Source of the DNA: Parapedobacter deserti
GTDB taxonomy: Bacteria > Bacteroidota > Bacteroidia > Sphingobacteriales > Sphingobacteriaceae
DNA length: 64,000 bases
NCBI RefSeq assembly: GCF_042646065.1
Contig: NZ_JBHRTA010000037.1
Location: 169,142 to 233,141 of the forward strand
Direction: 5' to 3'
Positions 17,601 through 25,425 of the stretch are shown here, one piece after another; position 1 is the first letter of the stretch; each line of letters opens with the position of its first letter. Made by a program: the position numbers and the translations under genes. The notes beneath the pieces are model-generated. The model saw only the letters and a list, made by a program, of their open reading frames with translations, ran no database searches and had not been told where the DNA came from.

Positions 17601-17944
17601 TCCTGCAAATAGGGGGCCTGCTTGCGGAAGACGACCTAGCCGATGTGCGAAAGCTTGCTACGGATACGCTGAACCACCCGCAATTGGCACAGTGGTTCAG
17701 CGGTGATTACGAACACTGGAACGAACGGAGCATCATCCTGTCGAATGGTCGCATCATGCGCCCTGATAAGGTGCTGGTACGCGCAGACGAAACCATCGTG
17801 CTGGACTTCAAATTTACGCAGCATGAAGACGATGCCCACCGCATGCAGGTGTCGGGTTACGTGCTGATGCTGCGGGAAATGGGCATGCCGGATGTAAAAG
17901 GGTATGTGTATTATGGAATGTCAGGCAAGTTGGTAGAGATGTAA
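14636..17944 (+). CDS. UvrD/RecB-type helicase-nuclease (AddA-like)
   Basis: A 1102-aa superfamily 1 helicase fused to a nuclease, the likely large subunit of the double-strand-break resection complex. Walker A ASAGSGKT lies at residues 12-19. Further helicase motifs are LFDEFQDTSRRQWDNL (Walker B), VGDVKQSIYRWRNGD, VNYRSHENIV and LTIHKSKGLAFDVVMIPF. The C-terminal PD-(D/E)XK nuclease domain is visible as RPDKVLVRADETIVLDFKF and QVSGYVLMLRE. I prefer the ATG at 14636 (MPTVAPLNILKASAGSGKT) over an upstream GTG at 14588. It is followed, after a stub of an antitoxin gene, by the AddB-like gene, the usual pairing in Bacteroidota. Confidence 0.9.
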   Translation: MPTVAPLNILKASAGSGKTFSLTAHYLTLLFSGDNKYREILAITFTNKATAEMKGRILEVLEALATADGLHEDKAASYRKMLLKAYPQWDAAYLHVRAAEVYRNILHDYSRFAVSTIDGFTQKVIRGFTFELGIDAGYKLEMNIRKVKEDLVLRLNRLLDERLDLLQWVMDYAKSKIDRDENWNYRRALSDLASEIFKEDFQDFDKAVSGIPEQELFASLNSYCKTAIDQFEDAFEQLLKSAADTFTTSGVDVMDMTGKSRNQLGKLANLSAQNPYDTIKKLEKYIHAPDEWQKGGLTGQMAVLYNELNPILERLYNLYTEQSRDYYLAKAVDENLYYLRLLKEMSTLLAEWRRDNGAQLISDAQILLNNIGINESGDPTFIWEKTGSRFRHFLFDEFQDTSRRQWDNLRPLLINAMGNASGQHAEHLIVGDVKQSIYRWRNGDWRILLDRAEQQIGTAFNLTDTALLIRNDTLEVNYRSHENIVSFNNAVFEQAPKWLQQRLNDRILTELGEEHYEQWWKPAGNHDTIIRAYRDSHQKLPSSGKKVGGTVQVDFIDVTNNNQRASAVKDEALTRLADTLTGWLSAGIYQPGQIGILVRTNSEAREIIQYLLDKQSGSAVAFNIISGDALALAGHPAIRLLMDTLRALVGKLPDSALYIANCVYLYGQLLRPGDTVLPDDWARISTCKPAELMGLLPEPLCSNWELWSQQPLAELVESLIVAYKLQENQDSLPYLFAFRDLVATFTADGERGIPTFLTYWEEEGIDQALPAAEGMDAVEVLTIHKSKGLAFDVVMIPFCSWPIDGRINGNFWVGTEDTPYALLHKTPVRYKSDLGKSRLYRAYFEEMLFNYMDALNTLYVATTRTRKHLYITAPGKKGDSEINTLLAGDLISEVLPRIVDEWDVPFRSGIQLGNVPRPDTDTERASVSAGWSFGHYPASARLKEELARPEIQAELDIVRLDAAKRHGQLLHALMAELASANELDAHLEVLQIGGLLAEDDLADVRKLATDTLNHPQLAQWFSGDYEHWNERSIILSNGRIMRPDKVLVRADETIVLDFKFTQHEDDAHRMQVSGYVLMLREMGMPDVKGYVYYGMSGKLVEM

Positions 17945-17981
17945 TCATCCTATGTATTCCATGAGGTAACAAAAATAGCCT

Positions 17982-17998
17982 ATGCTATAGAATAGCAT
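17982..17998. repeat. Perfect 7-bp inverted repeat
   Basis: ATGCTAT and ATAGCAT separated by AGA form a perfect hairpin just after the AddA-like gene. It has no T-run, so it is a weak terminator candidate or an operator-like palindrome. Confidence 0.35.
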
Positions 17999-18032
17999 TG
18001 TATGGGCCTACCTACTCAAAGGCGTTAATAGT

Positions 18033-18063
18033 TTGCATGGCGAAGCTACTTTAGCTAAGTTTG
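18033..18063 (+). promoter_or_regulatory. Promoter before the antitoxin stub and the AddB-like gene
   Basis: TTG (18033-18035, within TTTG) and TAAGTTTG (18056-18063) are separated by 20 nt, an excellent match to the Bacteroidota promoter. It would drive the 20-codon stub at 18082 and then the AddB-like gene. Confidence 0.6.
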
Positions 18064-18081
18064 TATGTATAAGAAGTAAGT

Positions 18082-18144
18082 ATGGATTCAAAGCTGGAAG
18101 TTAAACTGGATAAAGTCGTTATCAAAAGAGCGAGGGAATTTTAA
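18082..18144 (+). pseudogene. 20-codon stub resembling the N-terminus of a DUF6364-type antitoxin
   Basis: The frame reads MDSKLEVKLDKVVIKRAREF and stops. This resembles the start of VapB-like DUF6364 antitoxins (M-x-x-K-L-x-L-x-I/L-D-K-x-V-I-x-x-A-K-x-Y), whose body, normally about 80 residues and followed by a PIN toxin gene, is absent. The stop lies 3 bp before the ATG of the AddB-like gene. Either it is the relic of a toxin-antitoxin pair lost by deletion, or it has become a short leader coupled to the gene behind it. The similarity is short, so the family call is tentative. Confidence 0.45.
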
Positions 18145-18147
18145 CCT

Positions 18148-21045
18148 ATGCCCTCATTTCTCCAACAAGTTGCAACGGATTTGCTGTCCCGGTTTGGAGA
18201 CAACCTGAAGGACGTGGCAGTGGTGCTTACCAATAAGCGACCCATCGTGTTCCTGCAAAAGCACTTCGCCGACCTGGCTGGAAAACCAATATGGAGCCCT
18301 TCGTTTTTCACCATTCAGGAGTTCCTCCGACAATCGGCCGCCGCGCCGGAGGCTAGCCCACTTACCCAGTTTTTCATCCTGCATCGGCTGCATAACGCGC
18401 TGCTCCGCGAAGAGGGACGGCCCGAGGAGACGCCCGATGAATTTTATCCGCTGGCTGAAACAATTCTGAGCGATTTTGCCCAACTGGACTACGACCTGGT
18501 GCAACCGGAAGAAGTCTACGCCGAACTGCGTGATATGGCTATGCTCCAGCAACGGTTCCCCCACCTCTCGGCCGAACAGCAGCGCTTCATGCGGCAGTTT
18601 TGGGAATCATTCTCTGCGGGAAAGCAAACGGCTATCCAGCAAAAGTTCCTCCAGCTGTGGGGGCGACTGCCGCGGCTCTACCAGCGGTTTAAAGAAGAAC
18701 TGACCCGGCAGCGACTGGCAACGACGGCGGGAATCTACCGTGACCTCGCGGAAGGGCGCGCCGCCAACGCAGATTTCCTCGCCGCTTATATACAGGTCGC
18801 ATTTGTGGGTTTCAACGCCCTAAACCGCTGCGAAGTAAAGTTGTTTACGCAATGGCAAGATACTGGTAAAGCACTGTTTTATTTCGATGCTGATAGCTAT
18901 TACCTTGATGACGACCTGCAAGAGGCCGGGCTCTTCCTCCGCAGAAACATCCGGCAATACGGGTTGAGGCATGCGCTGGGTGAATTCCCGGCTGTCTTGG
19001 GTGCCAAAACCGACCGTATCGAGTTGTTCACCACCTCAGGTAAAGTGGCACAAGCGAAGCTTCTGCCGACCCTGCTGGCCAACCGGCCGGCCGACCGCGA
19101 TACACCCACCAGCACGGCCATCATCCTTGCGGATGAGAGCTTGCTCATCCCGGTGCTGCAAAGCTTACCGGATGGTATACATTTCAACGTGACCATGGGT
19201 TATCCGCTGACGCAATCCACACTGTTCGGGTACATCGATGGGTGGCTAGGCGCCCAGCGGCAACTGGCCGCTAATCAGGGCCGCTTTGTGCACCACCTGG
19301 ATGTAGAATCCATGCTCACCCACCCGCTAAGCGGCGTATCACTGGACGAACGTTTGGCGTTGCAGGAACGGATAAACAGCAACGAATGGCTGGAAGTGCC
19401 AGCTACTGAACTTGGATTGCGGTCCGGCAGCTATCCGGAATATTTCACGCGGCGCACCGGCAATGCAGCCGTAATCCAAGCACTGCATGCCCTGCTGGAT
19501 GGTGTGCTGCGGTTCCGCCAACGCACGGACAGTCTCCGGCATATGGAAGCGGTACTCATCCTCGCCGTGAAGAAGGCACTTAACCTACTGCAGGACGGAC
19601 TCGCCCACAACCCCGAGTTGCCGATGCCCTTCCTGTGTGCACTCATCCGCAAAGCACTTCAAAGCGTATCGGCCCCCATCGAGGGCGAGCCGCTGAAAGG
19701 CGTACAGATTATGGGGCTGCTGGAAAGCCGTTGCCTAGACTTCGATGAAGTGTATATCATCGGCGCAAATGAGGGGGCGTTGCCCAGCATCTCCGCGGCG
19801 CCGACATTTATCCCGGATTCCATCCGCCGTGCTCATGGCCTGCCCGTGCTGGAAAACCAGGATGCGCTTTCGGCTTATCTGTTCTACCGCCTGTTGCACC
19901 ATCCCCGGCACATCACAGTAGTGTGCAACGCCGTATTGGACGACAGCAACAGCGGTGAGGTGAGCCGGTTTGTACGACAACTTGCATTCGAAAGCAGCTT
20001 CACCTTTATACACCGCAACCAGCAGCAGTCCATCAAAACGATACCTGCCCCGCCTTCGCTCCGCTTGCCGAAAACCGGGGCAGCATGGAACAAACTGAGC
20101 CGCTACCTGGACGACAGGGATTCCGACCGGCCGAAACTTTCGGCCTCAGCGCTGACCACCTACCTGCAATCGCCTCTGCTGTTTTTCCTCAAATATGTGG
20201 CGGGCATCAAGGAACCGCCCAAGGTGACCGGAGAATTCGAGATGAACCGTCTGGGCAACGTGGTGCACCGGGCGATGGAAGACGTCTATGCACAACTGAA
20301 AACGGAAAATGACACCATCACCGCACAACACATCCGTCAGCACATTAAGGCGCTGCCGAAAATCTGCCTGCAAGCGTTGTCGAAAGAACTGTATGGCGAG
20401 TCTGGAAGGATACAAAATCCCAACAGCATGCAACGTATCCTGCTCAAGGTGGCCGAGGAATATGCAGCCGTGTTTTTGCAATATGATGCCGCACATGTGG
20501 CTCCGCTGCGCATTGTGGAACTGGAAAACGAGCGGGATTATTCCTTAGCGTTCCCGATTACGGTACAGGGCAAGCCTCGCACGGTGAAGCTATATGGCAT
20601 CATTGACCGGGTGGATGAAGCGAACGGCAAAACGCGCATCGTAGATTACAAGACGGGGCGTGACGAGGTAAAGTACAACGGATTGGACACGCTGTTCGCA
20701 CCGGCGTCAGCCAAAAGCAACAAGGCCATGATTCAAACCTTGTTTTACACCTATGTATACGAGCAGGTGACGGGCAAACGCGATGTAGAACCCAATTTAT
20801 ACATTGCCCGCAAACTCCGCAAGGAAGGTCCGCTATTTTACATGAGCGGTCGTGGCGGACGGCATATTGCCGAAGGTGCCGAACTGGAAGACATCAAAGC
20901 ACAATTTGTTTTTTTTTTACGACAGACACTGGAAGAGCTGTTCAATCCAGATATTCCGTTCCAGCATAATGCCGACGCAGTGCCGTATCCGAATGACCCC
21001 TACCGTGAGTTTATTGGAGTACCACAAGCCATAGAAGAAGAGTAG
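18148..21045 (+). CDS. PD-(D/E)XK nuclease family protein (AddB-like partner)
   Basis: A 965-aa protein with a degenerate helicase-like N-terminal region (no intact Walker A) and a C-terminal RecB-type nuclease. VQIMGLLESRCLDFDEVYIIG and GANEGALPS match the AddB/RecC-like core. The nuclease domain runs from about residue 670 (LSASALTTYLQSPLLFFLKY) through LYGIIDRVDEANGKTRIVDYKTG. In iron-sulfur AddB proteins the first of these segments carries a Cys before Pro; here it is Ser, so a 4Fe-4S staple is unlikely. A run of ten T (20909-20918) near the 3' end encodes VFFL. It is probably the partner of the AddA-like enzyme. Confidence 0.85.
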   Translation: MPSFLQQVATDLLSRFGDNLKDVAVVLTNKRPIVFLQKHFADLAGKPIWSPSFFTIQEFLRQSAAAPEASPLTQFFILHRLHNALLREEGRPEETPDEFYPLAETILSDFAQLDYDLVQPEEVYAELRDMAMLQQRFPHLSAEQQRFMRQFWESFSAGKQTAIQQKFLQLWGRLPRLYQRFKEELTRQRLATTAGIYRDLAEGRAANADFLAAYIQVAFVGFNALNRCEVKLFTQWQDTGKALFYFDADSYYLDDDLQEAGLFLRRNIRQYGLRHALGEFPAVLGAKTDRIELFTTSGKVAQAKLLPTLLANRPADRDTPTSTAIILADESLLIPVLQSLPDGIHFNVTMGYPLTQSTLFGYIDGWLGAQRQLAANQGRFVHHLDVESMLTHPLSGVSLDERLALQERINSNEWLEVPATELGLRSGSYPEYFTRRTGNAAVIQALHALLDGVLRFRQRTDSLRHMEAVLILAVKKALNLLQDGLAHNPELPMPFLCALIRKALQSVSAPIEGEPLKGVQIMGLLESRCLDFDEVYIIGANEGALPSISAAPTFIPDSIRRAHGLPVLENQDALSAYLFYRLLHHPRHITVVCNAVLDDSNSGEVSRFVRQLAFESSFTFIHRNQQQSIKTIPAPPSLRLPKTGAAWNKLSRYLDDRDSDRPKLSASALTTYLQSPLLFFLKYVAGIKEPPKVTGEFEMNRLGNVVHRAMEDVYAQLKTENDTITAQHIRQHIKALPKICLQALSKELYGESGRIQNPNSMQRILLKVAEEYAAVFLQYDAAHVAPLRIVELENERDYSLAFPITVQGKPRTVKLYGIIDRVDEANGKTRIVDYKTGRDEVKYNGLDTLFAPASAKSNKAMIQTLFYTYVYEQVTGKRDVEPNLYIARKLRKEGPLFYMSGRGGRHIAEGAELEDIKAQFVFFLRQTLEELFNPDIPFQHNADAVPYPNDPYREFIGVPQAIEEE

Positions 21046-21048
21046 CGG

Positions 21049-22101
21049 CTACCTCAACCGCTTGGCGTATGCAGTAACCCCGCGTTCCCTGGCCACCTCC
21101 ACTGCCATGCGGCTGCGCTTACCCGTGGTGCAGTAAAACAAGACCGGACGGGCATTGTCTGCCCATTCGGCAGCACGATGCGGCAACTGGTAAATCGGAA
21201 TGTTAATGTGGTCATCCACGTGGCCTTCTTCGTATTCCCATGCCTCGCGTACGTCCACCAGTAGAGCGCCGGCGGACGGGACCTCCGGCTCCGCCATATG
21301 CGCTGCTTCAATGGGCACTTCATCGGCCTCTTCCCGGGCATAAGTAGCCTGCAGCGCTTGGATATGCCTGTTCTCCTCAACGGCTGAAAAACTGAACTGC
21401 TGATAACCGTTGCCACGGATATCCACCAAAAGTAGCTTGCCCACAAGCAGCTCGCCATATCCTCCCAAAACTTTGAGCGCTTCATTGGCCATCAGCGTTC
21501 CGATGATGCCGGGCAGCACGTTGAGCACCCCATCCCGGGCGCATGAGCCGCATTCGCCCGGCGGCTCGGGATACAAGCAACGATAGGTAGGCCCTCCCTG
21601 GTAGTTGAATACCGATACCTGTCCGGTATAGCGGTCAATTGCTCCTGAGACAAAAGGTACGTTTTGGATGACGCAGGCATCGTTGACCAGGTATCGAGTC
21701 TCGAAGTTGTCCGTACCGTCTATCACCAGATCGTGCGTACCGACGAGCAACAGCGCATTTGCAGGCGATAGGCGTTCCGCATAAGCAGTGAACTGCACGA
21801 AAGGCTGCTGGGCTGCGAGCCGGCGCACAGCTGTTGTTGCTTTGTTTTTCCCGACGTCGTGGGGCGTAAACAGCACCTGCCGGTGCAGGTTGTGGTAACT
21901 TACCGTGTCTGCATCGATGACGCTGATATTCCCCGCTCCAGCCGTTGCCAGGTATTGCAGCACAGGGCAGCCCAGCCCTCCTGCTCCAACGACGAGCACA
22001 CGTGCGGCCTTTAAGCGTTCTTGAGCTTCCAAGCCGAAGCCAGCCAGCTGGAGGTGACGGTCAAAATAACGGGCTTCCGTGTGGGTCAATTGCTGTGTCA
22101 T
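21049..22101 (-). CDS. thiF: ThiF/MoeB-type adenylyltransferase fused to a rhodanese domain
   Basis: A 350-aa two-domain protein. Residues 1-240 are an E1-like adenylyltransferase (VLVVGAGGLGCPVLQYLATAG, then VIDGTDNFETRYLVND), which would activate the C-terminal Gly-Gly of ThiS. Residues 250-350 form a rhodanese domain (LVDVREAWEYEEGHVDDHIN) with the active-site loop CTTGKRS. The fusion would adenylate ThiS and deliver sulfur in one chain. The first CxxC pair of the zinc site is present (ECGSC), but the second pair usual in MoeB proteins is missing. It is the last gene of the thiamine operon, 2 bp from thiH. A MoeB function is an alternative, but the operon favours ThiF. Confidence 0.88.
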   Translation of the reverse strand: MTQQLTHTEARYFDRHLQLAGFGLEAQERLKAARVLVVGAGGLGCPVLQYLATAGAGNISVIDADTVSYHNLHRQVLFTPHDVGKNKATTAVRRLAAQQPFVQFTAYAERLSPANALLLVGTHDLVIDGTDNFETRYLVNDACVIQNVPFVSGAIDRYTGQVSVFNYQGGPTYRCLYPEPPGECGSCARDGVLNVLPGIIGTLMANEALKVLGGYGELLVGKLLLVDIRGNGYQQFSFSAVEENRHIQALQATYAREEADEVPIEAAHMAEPEVPSAGALLVDVREAWEYEEGHVDDHINIPIYQLPHRAAEWADNARPVLFYCTTGKRSRMAVEVARERGVTAYAKRLR

Positions 22102-22103
22102 GA

Positions 22104-23216
22104 TTAAACAAACTTAACTTGGTCCCAATCCTTCCATACAGGTTCGTATCCGGCTTCTTTGATGACCTGGGCGATGGCTGCCGGACTGCGCCCATCGTCG
22201 ATTTCAAATTGCTCCAGACTTTGGGGTTCCACGGCGTAACCACCGGGATTGGTCTTAGATCCCGCACTGATGGACGTGATGCCCAGCTTGATGATGTTGT
22301 CGCGGAACCGCGGGCTTTCACGGGTAGACATCGACAGTTCCACCTCCGAGTTGAACAGCCGCCATGCGCAGATCAGTTGCACCAATTCCTTGTCGGTAAT
22401 GGCCGACTTGGGCTGCAGCCCCCCTATATGCGGGCGCAGGCGGGGAAAGGATACCGAAAACTTGCTCCGCCAATACGTCTTTTCTAAGTATTGCAGGTGC
22501 AGCGCCGCAAAGAAACTGTCGGCACGCCAATCATCCAGTCCGAGCAGTGCCCCTATACCGATTCTGTGGATTCCCGCCCGGCCAGCGCGATCTGGGCACT
22601 CCAACCGATAATCGAAATTAGACTTTTTGCCTTTGAGGTGGTATTTGCGGTAGTCTTGCCGGTGATAGGTTTCCTGATAGACCAGGATGGTATGTATTCC
22701 CAGTGCATGCAGCTCGGCATAGTCTGCTTCATCCAAAGGCTGCACTTCCATGGCGATAAGCTGGAAATGCTGTTTTACCAAAGGGAGCACCTTTCGGAAA
22801 TAGGGCATGCCGACAACCTGTTGTGCCTCTCCGGTAACCAGCAGGACATGTTGGTAGCCCATCGCCTTTACGGCAAGCAGTTCCTGAAGCAATTCAGTGG
22901 CTGTTAACGTTTTCCGCGGAACTTTGTTATCCAAGCTGAACCCGCAGTAGGTACAGATGTTTTGGCATTCGTTGGAAAGGTACAGCGGTGCGTACAGTTG
23001 AATGGTTTTGCCGAAGCGCTTTTGTGTAGCCTGCTGGCTTAATAACGCCATATGCTCCAGATACGGTGCCGCCGCCGGAGACACCAATGCTTGAAAATCG
23101 CCCAAGGTACGTTGCTTCTTTGCCAGCGCACGCAGTACATCTTCCCCGGTTTTACTGTAAATAGACCGCAGTTGGTCATTCCAGTCGTATTGGTTAAATA
23201 TCGGTGTAAACATCAT
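22104..23216 (-). CDS. thiH: 2-iminoacetate synthase (tyrosine lyase)
   Basis: A 370-aa radical-SAM enzyme that cleaves tyrosine to dehydroglycine and p-cresol for thiazole synthesis in the anaerobic-type route. The SAM motif is CQNICTYCGFSLDNKVPRKT (C-x3-C-x2-C). The motif GALLGLDDWRADSF and the segment SFPRLRPHIGG are characteristic of ThiH and related BioB-like enzymes. It lies between thiG (9 bp upstream) and thiF (2 bp downstream). No glycine oxidase thiO is present, consistent with use of ThiH. Confidence 0.96.
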   Translation of the reverse strand: MMFTPIFNQYDWNDQLRSIYSKTGEDVLRALAKKQRTLGDFQALVSPAAAPYLEHMALLSQQATQKRFGKTIQLYAPLYLSNECQNICTYCGFSLDNKVPRKTLTATELLQELLAVKAMGYQHVLLVTGEAQQVVGMPYFRKVLPLVKQHFQLIAMEVQPLDEADYAELHALGIHTILVYQETYHRQDYRKYHLKGKKSNFDYRLECPDRAGRAGIHRIGIGALLGLDDWRADSFFAALHLQYLEKTYWRSKFSVSFPRLRPHIGGLQPKSAITDKELVQLICAWRLFNSEVELSMSTRESPRFRDNIIKLGITSISAGSKTNPGGYAVEPQSLEQFEIDDGRSPAAIAQVIKEAGYEPVWKDWDQVKFV

Positions 23217-23225
23217 GTTGTCTAT

Positions 23226-23999
23226 TCAATCCAAAAACGATGTCAGCGGACTTGTCGCCGAGACAACCGCCTGTTCTCCGGGCAGGCCGGCCAAAAAGGC
23301 CTGTCGTCCTGCTCGCACAGCCCATTTAAACGCTTCGGCGATCTGCACCGGGTCGCCCGAAGTAGCCATCGCGGTATTGACCAGCACGGCGTCTGCGCCC
23401 AATTCCATTGCCTGCGCGGCGTGGCTGGGTGCACCGATCCCTGCATCGATCACCACCGGCACATTCGCCTGATCAATTATAATGCGCAGCATCTCTTGCA
23501 TCGCAAGCCCCTTATTGCTGCCGATAGGTGCGCCCAACGGCATGACGGCGGCAACGCCTACTTCTTCCAGCCGCTTGCACAGCACCGGATCGGCGTGGCA
23601 ATACGGCAGCACAACAAAGCCCAGCTTAACCAGTTGCTCGGCAGCGGCCAACGTCTCAATCGGATCCGGCATAAGGTACTTGGGATCGGGATGAATTTCC
23701 AATTTAAGCCAATTTGTTTCCATGGCCTCCCGTGCCAGTTGCGCGGCAAACACCGCCTCTCCCCTGTTACGCACACCTGAGGTATTTGGCAATAGCTGGA
23801 TATGCGGGTGCGCCAAATGCCGCAATAAGGTATCATCTTCCCGTCCCATGTGCTCCACACGCTTCATCGCAACCGTGACGAGCACGGTTTCCGAGGCCAG
23901 CAATGCAGCTTCCATGACTTGGTGGTTACCAAATTTTCCGGTACCTGCAAATAAGCGCGAGGAAAATGTTTTGTCAGCTATTTTAAGTTTATCGTTCAT
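23226..23999 (-). CDS. thiG: Thiazole synthase
   Basis: A 257-aa TIM-barrel enzyme that assembles the thiazole phosphate from deoxyxylulose phosphate, dehydroglycine and ThiS thiocarboxylate. The start is MNDKLKIADKTFSSRLFAGTGKF. The conserved VMPLGAPIGSNKGL and PVVIDAGIGAPSHAAQAMELG (a phosphate-binding region) and VLVNTAMATSGDP are all present. Its ATG lies inside a 15-bp tandem duplication, and a second copy of the same start region overlaps the thiE stop codon. Confidence 0.97.
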   Translation of the reverse strand: MNDKLKIADKTFSSRLFAGTGKFGNHQVMEAALLASETVLVTVAMKRVEHMGREDDTLLRHLAHPHIQLLPNTSGVRNRGEAVFAAQLAREAMETNWLKLEIHPDPKYLMPDPIETLAAAEQLVKLGFVVLPYCHADPVLCKRLEEVGVAAVMPLGAPIGSNKGLAMQEMLRIIIDQANVPVVIDAGIGAPSHAAQAMELGADAVLVNTAMATSGDPVQIAEAFKWAVRAGRQAFLAGLPGEQAVVSATSPLTSFLD

Positions 24000-24018
24000 C
24001 GTTTTTATCGTTCATCGT
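23989..24018 (-). repeat. Tandem duplication of the thiG start region
   Basis: On the minus strand ACGATGAACGATAAA occurs twice in tandem. The downstream copy contains the thiG ATG (23999). The upstream copy has an ATG at 24015 that overlaps the thiE stop (ATGA) and opens an eight-codon frame MNDKNDER ending inside thiG. Confidence 0.7.
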
Positions 24019-24683
24019 TTTGGTGATTGGTGATCGGCGGTAGGGGACCGATAGTCGGCCAGCTGTTTCATGATGGCTTGACTTGCTGCGGACGGGTCGT
24101 CGGCACCACAGATGGCTCCAGAGACGGCTATGCCATGCACACCGGTTTCCATCACTGCAGCTATATGTCTCGGCATAATTCCCCCTATGGCTATTATCGG
24201 AAGGCAGACACCGTGTATCCGTGCAGCGGCTACAATCCGGTGTATTCCTTCCCGTCCCAATACAGGACTTAACTTCTCCTTCGTCGATGTAAAGCGGAAA
24301 GGCCCCACACCAATGTAGTCAATGTCGTATTGGCTCAGCCTAAGCACATCATCCAGCGTATTGGCAGTACATCCGATGATTTTGTTCGGGCCAAGCATGT
24401 GCCGCGCATCGGACGGATGCATGTCTCTGGCACCGATATGCACACCATCGGCGTCAGCAGCCAGCGCCACATGCACGTCATCATTGATAATTAACTTAGC
24501 GTTGTACCGCTTCAGCACCGGATATACGCTCAGCGCCGTATCCAACCGCTCTTCCGTATCAGATTGTTTTAAACGCAATTGTATCCAGGTACAACCGCAT
24601 CGGCAAACATCGTCTACCTGCCGGGCAATGGGATAATCGGTTAGCGGGTGGGTAATGTAATGAAACGAATCAATTTTTTTCAT
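24012..24683 (-). CDS. thiE: Thiamine phosphate synthase
   Basis: A 223-aa TIM-barrel enzyme that joins HMP pyrophosphate and thiazole phosphate to thiamine phosphate. Visible family marks are WIQLRLK (pyrophosphate binding, Q-x-R-x-K), LIINDDVHVALAADADGVHIG, GPFRFTSTKEK and PIIAIGGIMPRHIAAVMETG with GIAVSGAI. The C-terminal tail (DYRSPTADHQSPKR) is low in complexity and probably dispensable. It is the second of two related genes in the operon and is the better match to genuine ThiE. Confidence 0.92.
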   Translation of the reverse strand: MKKIDSFHYITHPLTDYPIARQVDDVCRCGCTWIQLRLKQSDTEERLDTALSVYPVLKRYNAKLIINDDVHVALAADADGVHIGARDMHPSDARHMLGPNKIIGCTANTLDDVLRLSQYDIDYIGVGPFRFTSTKEKLSPVLGREGIHRIVAAARIHGVCLPIIAIGGIMPRHIAAVMETGVHGIAVSGAICGADDPSAASQAIMKQLADYRSPTADHQSPKR

Positions 24684-24746
24684 TCGAATAATTTGTATTC
24701 AATGCCAATGAACTTATCGTGGTTTTATCTATCCGGTTGTAAGCTT

Positions 24747-25355
24747 TTACAAAAAAAATTGTGGCGCTACCGCCGGCAGACGTGCGGCTACGGCCTGACA
24801 CGCTTGAAAACGCTGCTGTGGATGCTCACCTTCCCAGATATAGCCCAAAAGGGCAGCATTACGGTAGCCATGCCGGTGTACCGCATGTAAACGCGCAGGC
24901 GTTATACCGCCCAACGCCACCCACCTTGTCTTCCCTTCGGGCTTGGGAACTGCGAGCAATGCCGCATTGCTTCGGTATCCTTTTTTCGAGATACTGTTAA
25001 ACACCGGACTGATAAATGCGCGGTCGGCTAGACCTGCGACAGCCGCGACTTCAGCAGGCGTATGCGTTGAACAGGAGATTAACCTGATATCCTGCATTCT
25101 CCGCTTTTCCAGCAATATGTCCAGGCGAAGGTGCACACCGAGCAGACCAAACTCCCGATATAAAACATCGTGGCCGTGAATAATAATCTGTTTATGGAAA
25201 CCGGTGTCAATCGCGCGCAACAACGTCCGCATCTCGTACACGCTTGCCCCAGGTTTGCGGAGATGCAGGTCCGTTAATCCGGTTTGGAAAAGGCCGTTGA
25301 TGATATCTGCCTCCCTTTTGAAAAAGTCTTCCCGTGTAATGACCGTCAGTTGCAT
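24747..25355 (-). CDS. tenI: ThiE-like protein, probable TenI-type thiazole tautomerase
   Basis: A 202-aa protein of the thiamine phosphate synthase superfamily. I start it at the ATG at 25355 (MQLTVITREDFF), 30 bp inside the longer frame. It has LHLRKP where ThiE has Q-x-R-x-K. It also keeps a His in SCSTHTPAEV, at the place where the catalytic His of TenI is found in SVHS. WVALGGITPARLHAVHRHGY is the phosphate-binding end of the barrel. Since the operon already has a thiE, aromatisation of the thiazole phosphate is the likely role; this rests on motif and context. Confidence 0.75.
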   Translation of the reverse strand: MQLTVITREDFFKREADIINGLFQTGLTDLHLRKPGASVYEMRTLLRAIDTGFHKQIIIHGHDVLYREFGLLGVHLRLDILLEKRRMQDIRLISCSTHTPAEVAAVAGLADRAFISPVFNSISKKGYRSNAALLAVPKPEGKTRWVALGGITPARLHAVHRHGYRNAALLGYIWEGEHPQQRFQACQAVAARLPAVAPQFFL

Positions 25356-25425
25356 ATAGCCGGTAATCTTCCCGTTAGGAATCAAGACCTATAGATTTTC
25401 CCCGATTGAGAAAGCGGTGTTTGTA

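Noticed and set aside
23052..23780. A 242-codon frame antisense to thiH and thiG
   Set aside because: It covers two certain genes, begins without a promoter box or ribosome site and its translation is His/Arg/Cys rich without domains.
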